A stretch of 64,000 nucleotides of DNA from Roseomonas marmotae (GTDB taxonomy: Bacteria; Pseudomonadota; Alphaproteobacteria; Acetobacterales; Acetobacteraceae). Of this stretch, positions 16,603-24,579 are shown one piece after another (the stretch's first letter is position 1; the number at the start of each line of letters is the position of its first letter). The notes below the pieces were generated by a model. That model did not search any database, was not told where the DNA came from, and saw only the letters and a list, made by a program, of their open reading frames with translations. A program made the position numbers and the translations under genes. The stretch lies in assembly GCF_017654485.1 (NCBI RefSeq), contig NZ_CP061091.1, forward strand, positions 1,983,501-2,047,500, in the 5' to 3' direction.

Positions 16603-17757
16603 GTGAGCCCCATGCCCCCGCAGCCGGTGGAAGCCGATATCGCCGGCCGCACGGATGTCTACTTCAACCGCACCAAGGAGATCGCCGCCCGCTTCGGCGA
16701 CTGCCAGGTGACCTACGCGGTCTTCCTGCGGCGGCCGGTGGTCTCGGCACCGCGGCTGGTCATGGACTGGCTGGCGACCATCGCCGCCGAGCGGGGGACG
16801 GAGATCAGCATCGAGCTGATGCACAAGGAAGGCGTGTGGGTGGGCGCGGGCGACCCGATCCTCTACATCACCGGCTCCTTTGTGCAGCTCGCGGATCTGG
16901 AGACGCTTTATCTCCAGAAGCTGGGGCCGGCCTGCGTCGCCGCGCATAATGCCTATCAGATGTGCCTGGAACTGCCCAAGGCCGCCTTCCTGGCCATGGA
17001 GGCCCGGCACTGCGCCGGGGCCGAGATGCAGGAGATGATGGCCTATGCCGCCGCCGTCGGCTCGGCCAGCGCGAAGCGGGAAGGGGCCAAGGGCTTCATT
17101 GGCAATGCCAATGACGTCACGGCCCATTGGTTCGGCAATGAGCGTGGCTTCGGCACCATGCCGCATGCCCTGATCGGCTATGCCGGCAGCACGCTGCGCG
17201 CGGCCGAGATGTTCCACGAGACCTATCCCGACGACAATCTGACCGTGCTGGTCGATTACTTCGGCCGGGAGGTCACGGACGGGCTGGAGGTCTGCCGCCG
17301 CTTCCCCGAGCTGGCGGCGGCCGGTCGGCTTTCCGTCCGGCTGGATACCCATGGCGGCCGCTTCCTGGAAGGCCTGGACCCCGCGGAATCCTACGCGGTG
17401 CTGGAGCGGCACGCGCCCGGCGCCATCCGCCGCTACCGTTCCGATACCGAGCTGCGGCACCTTGTCGGCACCGGAGTCTCCGCCGCCGCCATCTGGCGGA
17501 TGCGGGAGGCGCTGGACCGGGCCGGCTTCCCCAGGGTGGGCATCGTCGCCTCCTCCGGCTTCGGTGTCTCCAAGTGTAGGGTGATGAACGAAGCCAAGGT
17601 CCCGATCGATGTCGTGGGCACCGGCAGCTTCATCCCGAACACCTGGAGCGAGACCTACGCCACGGCCGATATCGTCGATTATAACGGTCAGGCGCGGGTG
17701 AAGCTGGGCCGCGAATTCCTGCTTCGCAAGAACGGCGCCCGCAAGCGCGGCAACTGA
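16603..17757 (+). CDS. pncB: Nicotinate phosphoribosyltransferase
   Basis: A 384-residue enzyme of NAD salvage that joins nicotinate to PRPP. It has the short-form architecture: an N-terminal DVYFNRTKEIAARF segment, ARHCAGAEMQEMMAYAAAVGSASAKREG in the middle, and the phosphate-binding C-terminal region IVASSGFGVSKCR with VDVVGTGSF-like sequence. GTG 16603 follows a GAGG ribosome site by six bases; ATG 16612 is an alternative. A much longer upstream reading inside aroG was rejected. The stop codon is followed two bases later by a 19-bp-stem hairpin. Confidence 0.9.
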   Translation: MSPMPPQPVEADIAGRTDVYFNRTKEIAARFGDCQVTYAVFLRRPVVSAPRLVMDWLATIAAERGTEISIELMHKEGVWVGAGDPILYITGSFVQLADLETLYLQKLGPACVAAHNAYQMCLELPKAAFLAMEARHCAGAEMQEMMAYAAAVGSASAKREGAKGFIGNANDVTAHWFGNERGFGTMPHALIGYAGSTLRAAEMFHETYPDDNLTVLVDYFGREVTDGLEVCRRFPELAAAGRLSVRLDTHGGRFLEGLDPAESYAVLERHAPGAIRRYRSDTELRHLVGTGVSAAAIWRMREALDRAGFPRVGIVASSGFGVSKCRVMNEAKVPIDVVGTGSFIPNTWSETYATADIVDYNGQARVKLGREFLLRKNGARKRGN

Positions 17758-17759
17758 TG

Positions 17760-17802
17760 CCCGGCGGCGGCAGGTGGCTTGACGCCACCTGCCGCCGCCG
17801 GG
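17760..17802 (+). terminator. 19-bp perfect hairpin after pncB, reaching the next gene's ribosome site
   Basis: The arms 17760-17778 and 17784-17802 pair perfectly around the five-base loop TTGAC. There is no T-run on either side, so this is not a standard intrinsic terminator. The right arm ends inside GGGAGG (17800-17805), the Shine-Dalgarno of the following dehydrogenase, so folding would partly mask it. It could be a processing or stability element, or a translational switch. Confidence 0.6.
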
Positions 17803-17814
17803 AGGCTGCGCGCC

Positions 17815-18807
17815 ATGCGTATCCATATCCAGAATCCCGAGGGCGATGCCCTCTTCGCCATCACGCCCGCCCAAGTCGCGGCGGCCCTGGCGCGCCATCC
17901 CGATTTCGCCGCTGCCGGGATCAGCCTGGCCCATGACGAGGCCGGGCTCTGGTCCGCCCTGGCGGAGGCCGAGGTGCTGGTCACCTGGACCAGGCTGGCG
18001 GCCCGGCATTTCCCCGAGGGCGTGCTCCCCGGCGCCGCGCCGAAGCTGAAGGCCATCTTCTGCACCTCCGCCGGCGTGGACCGGCTGGCCCCCTTCGCCT
18101 GGCTGCCGCCGGGCGTGGCGCTGCTGAACAACCGGGGCACCCATGGGGCCAAGGCCGGCGAGTTCGGGCTGATGGCGCTGCTGATGCTCGCCAACCACAT
18201 CCCCACCTTCGCGCAGGACCAGCAGAAGCAGGTCTGGTCGCCGCGCTTCGGCTCGGTGCTGGCGGGGCGGACAGTCTGCGTCGTCGGGCTGGGTTCGCTG
18301 GGCGGCGCGGTGGCCGAGCGCGCGGCGCAGTTCGGCATGACCGTGATCGGCGTGCGGAATTCGGATGCGCCTCACCCCGCCTGCTCCCGCGTAGTCAGTC
18401 AGGACGCGATCGACAGCGTATTGCCGGAGGCTGAGTTCCTGGTGCTGGCCTGTCCGCTGACGCCGCGCACGCAGGGGCTGCTGGACCGCCGCCGCATGGC
18501 GCTGCTGCCTCGTGGCGCCAAGCTGGTGAATATCGCCCGCGGTCCTGTCTGGGATGAGGATGCGCTTTGCGATGCGCTGGAATCCGGGCATCTGGCCGGC
18601 GCGGTGACGGATGTGCAGGTGCAGGAGCCGCTGCCGGCGGGTGACCGCCTCTGGACGGCGCCCAACCTGCTGATCACGCCGCATATGTCGGCCGATGATC
18701 CCGCCACCTACAACGACCAGAGCCTGGACCTGCTGTTCCAGAACCTGCGGGCCATGCGGCAGGGTCAGCCCATGCCCCAGCGGGTGGATACCGCCAGGGG
18801 CTACTGA
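17815..18807 (+). CDS. D-isomer-specific 2-hydroxyacid dehydrogenase
   Basis: A 330-residue protein beginning MRIHIQNPEGDALFAITPAQ. The Rossmann motif VVGLGSLGGAVAERAAQFG is near residue 160. The catalytic Arg is in NIARGPVWDEDAL, and the catalytic His is probably in ITPHMSADDP. It resembles the GhrA/phosphoglycerate-dehydrogenase-like subgroup, and the substrate is open. The ATG is 9 bases after GGGAGG; an upstream in-frame Met would place 12 non-family residues inside the hairpin. It follows aroG and pncB on the same strand and converges on gpt. Confidence 0.87.
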   Translation: MRIHIQNPEGDALFAITPAQVAAALARHPDFAAAGISLAHDEAGLWSALAEAEVLVTWTRLAARHFPEGVLPGAAPKLKAIFCTSAGVDRLAPFAWLPPGVALLNNRGTHGAKAGEFGLMALLMLANHIPTFAQDQQKQVWSPRFGSVLAGRTVCVVGLGSLGGAVAERAAQFGMTVIGVRNSDAPHPACSRVVSQDAIDSVLPEAEFLVLACPLTPRTQGLLDRRRMALLPRGAKLVNIARGPVWDEDALCDALESGHLAGAVTDVQVQEPLPAGDRLWTAPNLLITPHMSADDPATYNDQSLDLLFQNLRAMRQGQPMPQRVDTARGY

Positions 18808-18815
18808 GCGCGCGG

Positions 18816-18835
18816 CGCCGCCTTACTTGGCGGCG
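18816..18835. terminator. Short hairpin between convergent genes
   Basis: CGCCGCC and GGCGGCG pair across the six-base loop TTACTT, which contains the stop codon of gpt. There is no T-run. It may mark the transcript end for both converging genes; support is weak. Confidence 0.35.
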
Positions 18836-19308
18836 TTCGCCTTGGCGATGGGGGGCACGAACTGCTGCTCGGTATCCCAGGGGAAGAGGATCCAGGTGTC
18901 CTGGCTGACCTCGGTCACGAAGGTATCGACCAGCGGCTTGCCGGCGGGCTTGGCATAGACCGTGGCGTAATGCGCCTTCGGCAGCAGCCTGCGGACCACC
19001 TTCAGCGTGGTGCCGGTATCCACCAGGTCATCCAGCACCAGCCAGCCCTCGCCATCCCCGGCGGCGGTGGGGGGCTTGGCTACGACCGGCTCGCCCTTCA
19101 CTTCCTCATCATAGGTGACGATGGAGGTGCTCTCGATCATCCGGCAGTCGAGCTCGCGCGCCACGATGGCGGCGGGGATCAGCCCGCCGCGGGTGATGGC
19201 GACGATGCCCTTCAGCGGGCCCTTCTCCACCAGCCGCCAGGCCAGCGCCTTGCCATCCCGGTGAAGCTGGTCCCAGGAGACGGTGTAGTAACGGGGCTGG
19301 GCCATCAT
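18823..19308 (-). CDS. gpt: Xanthine (guanine) phosphoribosyltransferase
   Basis: A 161-residue purine salvage enzyme. The PRPP-binding loop is [17 protein letters not shown], and the [21 protein letters not shown] and [15 protein letters not shown] segments are typical of XGPRT of the E. coli Gpt type. It converts xanthine or guanine with PRPP to XMP or GMP at the inner face of the membrane. The start is Met at 19308 or the next codon, directly abutting the csaA stop (TGA then ATG), so the two are translationally coupled. Confidence 0.93.
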   Translation of the reverse strand: MMAQPRYYTVSWDQLHRDGKALAWRLVEKGPLKGIVAITRGGLIPAAIVARELDCRMIESTSIVTYDEEVKGEPVVAKPPTAAGDGEGWLVLDDLVDTGTTLKVVRRLLPKAHYATVYAKPAGKPLVDTFVTEVSQDTWILFPWDTEQQFVPPIAKANAAK

Positions 19309-19650
19309 TCAGAACATCCTGCCGCCATTGGGGACGGCGATATCAGGGCGGAGAAGAACCACCGCGCCATTGGCGTCCGGCAGGCCGAGGGTCAGGACCT
19401 CACTCTCGACGTCGGCCACCTTGCGGGGTGGGAGGTTGACAACGCAGAGCACCTGCCGGCCGATCAGTTTTCCGGGCGGGTAATGCACGGTGATCTGTGC
19501 GGAGGACCGCTTCACCCCGATCTCCGGCCCCAGGTCGATCTCCAGCCGCAATGCGGGCTTTCGGGCGCCCTCCAGCGGCTGGGCATCGACCACGGTGCCG
19601 ACGCGGATGTCGATGCGGTCGAAATCCTCGATACTCGCGGTGCTGTCCAT
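19309..19650 (-). CDS. csaA: tRNA-binding protein CsaA-like
   Basis: A 113-residue single OB-fold protein of the tRNA-binding domain family. DFDRIDIRVGTVVDAQPLEGARK opens the domain and the C-terminus GLPDANGAVVLLRPDIAVPNGGRMF closes it as in CsaA. CsaA proteins bind tRNA and have been linked to protein export and chaperone activity. The ATG at 19650 gives the standard length; a longer upstream extension is not conserved. It is the first gene of a two-gene operon with gpt and divergent from the gamma-glutamyltransferase gene. Confidence 0.9.
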   Translation of the reverse strand: MDSTASIEDFDRIDIRVGTVVDAQPLEGARKPALRLEIDLGPEIGVKRSSAQITVHYPPGKLIGRQVLCVVNLPPRKVADVESEVLTLGLPDANGAVVLLRPDIAVPNGGRMF

Positions 19651-19762
19651 GCACTTCGGATACCGCTTCCTTGGCGGTGAAGGAAGGGGGATGGATGGAC
19701 GCGAGGCCGCGAGCATGTCAGCGTACCGCGATTTCCGGCCCTGTTAGCTCTGAGAGAACCCG

Positions 19763-21370
19763 ATGCGCGATTTCCATGCCCCCGGCCGCAGCCCTGTCCT
19801 CGCTACGCGTGGCATGGCGGCCACCTCGATGCCGGCGGCGACACTGGCGGCCATTGATATCCTGCGGAACGGTGGCAACGCGCTGGACGCCGCCATCGCC
19901 GCCGCGGCCGTGCTGGCGGTGGTGGAGCCGCAATCCACCGGCATCGGCGGCGACTGCTTCTGCCTCTATGCGCCGGCCGGCCAGGGGCGGGTGGTCGCCA
20001 TGAACGGTTCCGGCCGCGCGCCGGCCGGGGCCACGCCGGAGCGGCTGCGCGCCGACGGGCTGACGGCGATGGACCCGACCTCGCCCCATTCCGTCACCGT
20101 CCCCGGCGCCGTCTCGGCCTGGGGCAAGCTGAACGCGGTCTATGGCCGCATGCCGCTGGACCGCATCCTGGCGCCCGCCATCCGCCTGGCGGAGGAAGGC
20201 CACCCCATCCACCCGCGCGTTGCCTCGGACTGGCAGAATGCGACGCCGAAGCTGTCGCGGCGGGAGGCGACGGCCCGCCATTTCCTGAAGGACGGCCAGC
20301 CCCTGAAGGTGGGTGACATCTTCCGCCAGCCGGCCCTGGCCCGCACGCTGCGCGCCATCGCCAATGAAGGGGCGCGCGCTTTCTACGAGGGTGAGATCGC
20401 CGCCGACATGGTGGCCACCCTGCGGGCCGCCGGCGGCAGCCATACCGAGGCGGATTTCGCCGCCGGGCTGGACGTGGCCGAGTTCGTCGAGCCGATCCAG
20501 GCGCGCTGGAAGGGGCTGGATATCTTCCAGTGCCCGCCCAATGGCTCGGGCATGCTGGTGCTCTCCATGCTCGGCGTGCTCGAGCGGTTCGAGACGCCGG
20601 AGGGCGGCCCGCTCTCCGCCACCCGCCTGCACCGCCATACCGAGGTGGCGCGCCTGGCCTATCGCGACCGTGACGCCTTCCTGGCCGATCCCTCCCAGGT
20701 GGAGGTGCCGGTCGCCAAGCTGACCTCAGCCGAGTACACGGCCGGGCTGCGCGCGCTGATCAGCGATGAGAAGGCGATGCGCGAGCTGCCGCCGGCCGGC
20801 CTCGCGGAGATGCTGCCGGTCCACAAGGACACCGTCTATCTCTGCGTGGTGGATGCGGACGGCAATGTCTGTTCCTTCATCAACTCGCTCTTCGAGAGCT
20901 TCGGCTCCGGCATCCTGGCCGAGAAGAGCGGCGTGATGCTGCACAACCGCGGCTTCGGCTTCCGCCTGCAGGAGGGGCACCCGAACTGCATCGCCCCCAA
21001 CAAGCGCCCGATGCACACCATCATCCCGGGCATGGTGATGAAGGATGGCCAGCCGCTGATGCCCTATGGCGTCATGGGCGGTCATTTCCAGCCGATGGGC
21101 CAGACGCTCTTCCTGTCCAACCACTTTGAGTTCGGGCTGGATGTCCAGGCGGCGCTCGATCTGCCGCGCCTCTTCCCCTATGGCGGAAAGCTGCAGGTGG
21201 AACGGGGCATCCCCAGCTCCGTCGTCGACCAGCTCAGCCGCATGGGCCATGTGCCGGAACTGATCGCCAATCCGCATGGCGGCGGCCAGGCCATCCTGAT
21301 CGACCGTGAACGGGGCGTGCTGATCGGCGGTTCCGACCCCCGCAAGGATGGCTGCGCCCTCGGCTACTGA
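19763..21370 (+). CDS. Gamma-glutamyltransferase family protein, cytoplasmic
   Basis: A 535-residue Ntn-hydrolase of the GGT family. The N-terminal RGMAATSMPAATLAAIDILRNGGNALDAAIA block and the NGSGRAPAGATPERL block are typical. The predicted processing site and nucleophile is Thr357 in KDTVYLCVVDADGNVCSFI, followed by the FGSGI loop and PNKRPMHTIIPGMV. There is no signal peptide, unlike the periplasmic E. coli enzyme. Such cytoplasmic paralogues are common in Alphaproteobacteria, and many act on gamma-glutamyl compounds or acylamides other than glutathione. It lies 30 bases before an amidase gene and is probably co-transcribed with it. Confidence 0.9.
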   Translation: MRDFHAPGRSPVLATRGMAATSMPAATLAAIDILRNGGNALDAAIAAAAVLAVVEPQSTGIGGDCFCLYAPAGQGRVVAMNGSGRAPAGATPERLRADGLTAMDPTSPHSVTVPGAVSAWGKLNAVYGRMPLDRILAPAIRLAEEGHPIHPRVASDWQNATPKLSRREATARHFLKDGQPLKVGDIFRQPALARTLRAIANEGARAFYEGEIAADMVATLRAAGGSHTEADFAAGLDVAEFVEPIQARWKGLDIFQCPPNGSGMLVLSMLGVLERFETPEGGPLSATRLHRHTEVARLAYRDRDAFLADPSQVEVPVAKLTSAEYTAGLRALISDEKAMRELPPAGLAEMLPVHKDTVYLCVVDADGNVCSFINSLFESFGSGILAEKSGVMLHNRGFGFRLQEGHPNCIAPNKRPMHTIIPGMVMKDGQPLMPYGVMGGHFQPMGQTLFLSNHFEFGLDVQAALDLPRLFPYGGKLQVERGIPSSVVDQLSRMGHVPELIANPHGGGQAILIDRERGVLIGGSDPRKDGCALGY

Positions 21371-21400
21371 GGCGCGCTGACGGCTGAAGGAGTGACCACC

Positions 21401-22891
21401 ATGACCGAGCCCTGCGATTTATCCGCCGTCCAGGCGCGGCAACTGATCGGCACGAGGAAGCTCTCGCCGGTCGAGCTGCTGGAGTCCTGCCTCCGCCGCA
21501 TCGGCGCCGTGAACCATGCCGTCAATGCCATGGTGGCGATGGATGAGGAGCGTGCCCGCGCCGCCGCCCAGGCGGCGGAGGAGGCGGTGATGCGCGGCGA
21601 CAAGCTGGGCCCGCTGCATGGCCTGCCGCTGGGGATCAAGGACCTGGATTCCACGGCGGGGCTGGTCACCACCTTCGGCAGCCCGCTGTTCCGGGACAAT
21701 GTGCCCAAGCATGACGACCACATGGTGGCGGACCTGCGTGCCGCCGGCGGCATCGTGCTGGGCAAGACCAATACGCCGGAATTCGGCGCGGGCGCGAATA
21801 CGCGCAACGCCGTCTATGGCGCCACGGGCAATCCCTTCGACCCCACCCGCTCGGCCGCCGGTTCCTCCGGCGGCTCGGGCGTGGCGCTGGCGACGGGCAT
21901 GGTGCCGCTGGCCAGCGGCTCCGATACCGGCGGCTCGCTGCGGAACCCGGCGGCCTTCAACGGCATCGTCGGCTTCCGCCCCAGCCCGGGGCTGGTGCCG
22001 AATGGGCGGCGGGCGCTGGGCTGGTCGGCGCTGTCGGTGCTCGGGCCGATGGCGCGGGACGTCGGCGACCTGGCGCTGATGCTCTCCGCCATCGCCGGCG
22101 ACGATGGCGTGGACCCGCTGGCCTATACCCTGCCGGATGTGGATGTGCGGCGCGGCATGGCCTGGCATGAGGCGGTGGACCTTTCCTCCATCCGTGTCGC
22201 CGCGACCGTGGATTTCGGCTTCGCACCGACGGAGCGGCATATCCGCGAGGTCTTCGCCAGCCGCCTCGCGGCGCTGACGCCGCTCTTCGCCTCGGTCGAG
22301 CAGCGCCATCCCGATTGCAGCGGCACGGACGAGGCTTTCGCGGTGCTGCGCGCCGTCAGCTTCCTGGCCGGCTTCGACGAGAAGGTGCGGAAGGACCCGA
22401 ACTGCGTCGGCCCGAATGTCCGCGCCAATGTCGAGGAAGGCTGGGGCTATTCGGCGGCCGATGTGGCGCGTGCCTCGGTGTTGCAGACGCAGATCTATCG
22501 CCGCTGGCAGCAGTTCTTCGCCAGCGGGGTGGATGTGATCGTCTCGCCCGCCATGACCATCTCGCCCCGGCCCTGGAGCGAGCTGTACCCCACCGAGATC
22601 GACGGCGTGGCGACCAAAAGCTACTTTCACTGGCTGGCCAATGCCTATGCGGTGACGGTCACGGGCCACCCCGCCATCAGCCTGCCGCTGGGCCTGGACA
22701 AGGCGGGCATGCCCTTCGGCTTCCAGATCGTCGGCCCGCGCGGCGGCGACGCGCTGGTCGTGGCCGTGGCTGCCGCCATCGAGGCCGCGGTGGCGGGCGA
22801 CGCCACCCTGGCCCGCCCGGTGCCCGACCTGGCAAAGCTCCGGGACGCGGGCCCGATCAGCGAGATGCCAGGCTTTCTCAGCTTCGACTGA
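21401..22891 (+). CDS. Amidase signature family protein
   Basis: A 496-residue amidase. The Ser-cisSer-Lys triad is visible as Lys80 (LPLGIKDLD), Ser155 (GSSGGSG) and Ser179 (GSDTGGSLR), with the 24-residue spacing between the serines typical of the family. AAGGAG at 21387-21392 is 8 bases before the ATG; a GTG three codons upstream overlaps the ribosome site. Aryl amides, malonamide-like compounds or peptide amides are possible substrates. It is not a GatA candidate on context, since no gatB or gatC is nearby. It follows the GGT-family gene in the same orientation. Confidence 0.9.
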   Translation: MTEPCDLSAVQARQLIGTRKLSPVELLESCLRRIGAVNHAVNAMVAMDEERARAAAQAAEEAVMRGDKLGPLHGLPLGIKDLDSTAGLVTTFGSPLFRDNVPKHDDHMVADLRAAGGIVLGKTNTPEFGAGANTRNAVYGATGNPFDPTRSAAGSSGGSGVALATGMVPLASGSDTGGSLRNPAAFNGIVGFRPSPGLVPNGRRALGWSALSVLGPMARDVGDLALMLSAIAGDDGVDPLAYTLPDVDVRRGMAWHEAVDLSSIRVAATVDFGFAPTERHIREVFASRLAALTPLFASVEQRHPDCSGTDEAFAVLRAVSFLAGFDEKVRKDPNCVGPNVRANVEEGWGYSAADVARASVLQTQIYRRWQQFFASGVDVIVSPAMTISPRPWSELYPTEIDGVATKSYFHWLANAYAVTVTGHPAISLPLGLDKAGMPFGFQIVGPRGGDALVVAVAAAIEAAVAGDATLARPVPDLAKLRDAGPISEMPGFLSFD

Positions 22892-22933
22892 GGGTGGTGG
22901 AGGCCCGCGCCATGAGGCCCAGGCCTTTTCACC

Positions 22934-23245
22934 TCAGGCGGCGATGCCGTCGGCGCGCAGGGGATGCCAGACGGAGATTTCCCGCGGGCCGGCCAGGATC
23001 TCCGGCAATGCGGCATTCCAGGCGGCGCGATAGGGGCGGTGGACCTGCACGGCCAGCACCTCCTCATGATCCGCCCAGGTTTCGTAGAGCATGAAGCGGC
23101 AGGGGTCCTCCGGGGCGCGGTGCAGCACCGCGTTTCGGAAGCTGGCCTCGGCGCGCATGGCATCCAGCAGGCCGTTCAGCAGGGTGGTAAAGCGCTCCAG
23201 CTGCCCGGGCCGGACCTGGAACTGAATGGCATAGACGACGCTCAT
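22934..23245 (-). CDS. Antibiotic biosynthesis monooxygenase (ABM) domain protein
   Basis: A 103-residue single-domain ferredoxin-like protein (VVYAIQFQVRPGQLERFTTLL, then RFMLYETWADHEEVLAVQVHRPY). These features match the YgiN-like putative quinol monooxygenases. Members act as small dimers that oxidise quinols or handle reactive metabolites without a cofactor. It overlaps the upstream XRE regulator by four bases (ATGA), so the regulator and enzyme are co-expressed. Confidence 0.85.
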   Translation of the reverse strand: MSVVYAIQFQVRPGQLERFTTLLNGLLDAMRAEASFRNAVLHRAPEDPCRFMLYETWADHEEVLAVQVHRPYRAAWNAALPEILAGPREISVWHPLRADGIAA

Positions 23246-24045
23246 GAGGATGGCTCCGTTCGGACGGTGGCGGTCAGGGCGCGCCGGGTGGCCTCGTCAG
23301 CGGGGTAGAAGCATTCCAGCGCCAGCTCGGAGAGCGTGACATCGACGGGCGTGCCAAAGACCGTGGTGGTGGAGAGGAAGGACAGCGCGCGGTCCTGGCC
23401 TGGAGGGCGGATGCGCAGGGGCACGGCGATGCCGCCCATCGGCTCCGCCTGTCCCGCCGGCGGGCAGGGATAGGCGGAGAGTTCGACATGTAGCGCGGCC
23501 AGCACAGGATCGCCGGACTGGTCGATCTGCGCGCGCAGCCGCTCCAGCAGATGCGCGCGCCATTCGGGCAGGTTCTCGATCCATGGCGCCAGCCCCCGTG
23601 GATGCAGGCTGAGGCGTAGGACATTCACAGGCGGCGCCAAGAGTTCCGGCGCCGCGCCGGCCAGCAGTGGGGCCACCGCATCATTGGCCGCCAGAAGGTG
23701 CCAGTGCCGGTCCACGGCCAGGGCGGGGAAGGGCTCATGACCCTTCAGGATCGCCTCCACCGCCCCACGCGCCGCCGCCATGTCCGGCGCCTGCAAGGGG
23801 CGTTCCGGATAATGCGGGGCGAAGCCGCCGGCCATCAGCAGCTGGTTGCGCTGGCGCAGGGGCATGCCGAGATGCTCGGCCAGCCGCAGCAGCATCTCCC
23901 GGCTGGCCGAGGCACGGCCGGTTTCCACATAGCTGAGGTGGCGCGTGGAGACCTCGGCATCCAGCGCGAGATCAAGCTGGCTGCGCCTGCGGCGCAGGCG
24001 CCATTCCCGCAACAGGTCGCCGACGGTGGGCTGGGTGATCGACAT
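23242..24045 (-). CDS. XRE-type helix-turn-helix regulator with MmyB-like ligand domain
   Basis: A 267-residue protein starting MSITQPTVGDLLREWRLRRR. The HTH is at about residues 9-65 (SQLDLALDAEVSTRHLSYVETGRA). The C-terminal part (VDRHWHLLAANDAVAPLL...) matches the MmyB-like PAS-type domain that binds fatty-acid-like ligands in some family members. It is the first gene of a two-gene operon with the ABM protein and divergent from an NTF2-like protein. It probably regulates both units from the short shared promoter region. A 12-residue upstream extension was rejected. Confidence 0.88.
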   Translation of the reverse strand: MSITQPTVGDLLREWRLRRRRSQLDLALDAEVSTRHLSYVETGRASASREMLLRLAEHLGMPLRQRNQLLMAGGFAPHYPERPLQAPDMAAARGAVEAILKGHEPFPALAVDRHWHLLAANDAVAPLLAGAAPELLAPPVNVLRLSLHPRGLAPWIENLPEWRAHLLERLRAQIDQSGDPVLAALHVELSAYPCPPAGQAEPMGGIAVPLRIRPPGQDRALSFLSTTTVFGTPVDVTLSELALECFYPADEATRRALTATVRTEPSS

Positions 24046-24082
24046 GCCCGGAAGTCTAGCAATGCCGCGGCGCCTGGCCATG

Positions 24083-24093
24083 ACCTCTGAGGT
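24083..24093. promoter_or_regulatory. Candidate operator between the XRE regulator and the NTF2-like gene
   Basis: ACCTC and GAGGT form a 5-bp inverted repeat around one base, extending to 7 of 9 matching positions per arm. It lies 37 bases upstream of the regulator start in the 123-base divergent region. Short palindromes like this are typical XRE sites, but five perfect base pairs alone are weak evidence. Confidence 0.25.
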
Positions 24094-24168
24094 TATCGCG
24101 GCGCGGCGGGCGCCTGTTCTAAGCCTCGCGGGCCGGGGAGGGTCTCCGGCTCACCGAGGAGAAACGCC

Positions 24169-24531
24169 ATGCATGATCCGATGAAGATCGCCGAGGCCTA
24201 TCTGGCTGCCTGGAACGAGGCCGATGCCGGGCGGCGGCGGGCGCTGCTGTCGCAAGGCTGGGCCGAAGCGGCGCGCTATGCCGACCCGCTGATGCAGGGG
24301 GAAGGGCGCGAGGGTATCGCCCGGATGATCGAGACCGCGCGGAGCGGCTTTCCCGGCCATGGTTTCACGCTGCGCGGCCAACCGGACGCGCATGGGCCCT
24401 TCCTGCGCTTCTCCTGGGATCTGGCGCCGGAAGGCGGCGCGCCCGTCGCCCAGGGCTCCGACGTGCTGCGGCTGGACGGGCGGGGGCGCATCCAGGAAGT
24501 CATCGGCTTCCTGGACCGCGCGGCCGCCTGA
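24169..24531 (+). CDS. NTF2-like / SnoaL-like domain protein
   Basis: A 120-residue protein (MHDPMKIAEAYLAAWNEADA, then RYADPLMQGEGREGIARMIE) with the cone-shaped NTF2-like fold pattern of SnoaL-type small enzymes or carrier domains. GAGGAGAAACGCC upstream provides a strong ribosome site. Divergent transcription from an XRE regulator suggests control by it. Enzymatic function is unknown. It converges on the RraA-like gene across a 28-bp palindrome. Confidence 0.8.
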   Translation: MHDPMKIAEAYLAAWNEADAGRRRALLSQGWAEAARYADPLMQGEGREGIARMIETARSGFPGHGFTLRGQPDAHGPFLRFSWDLAPEGGAPVAQGSDVLRLDGRGRIQEVIGFLDRAAA

Positions 24532-24543
24532 GGCTGCGAAAGG

Positions 24544-24571
24544 CCCGCGCCGCCGGTACCGGCGGCGCGGG
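24544..24571. repeat. 28-bp perfect palindrome, possible bidirectional terminator
   Basis: Fourteen bases on each side of the centre GGTACC pair perfectly, with the core CCGGTACCGG. It lies between two converging genes (stops at 24531 and 24580), where it could end both transcripts, although there is no T-run. The same 10-base core is at the centre of a second perfect palindrome at 43062-43081. Confidence 0.6.
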
Positions 24572-24579
24572 GTGGCGGG

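Noticed and set aside
16465..18684. 739-residue reading frame spanning three genes on the opposite strand
   Set aside because: It crosses aroG, pncB and a dehydrogenase, all with firm motifs, and has none itself.
21401..22891. Glutamyl-tRNA(Gln) amidotransferase subunit A
   Set aside because: The amidase signature is shared, but no gatB or gatC is adjacent and the context is catabolic.
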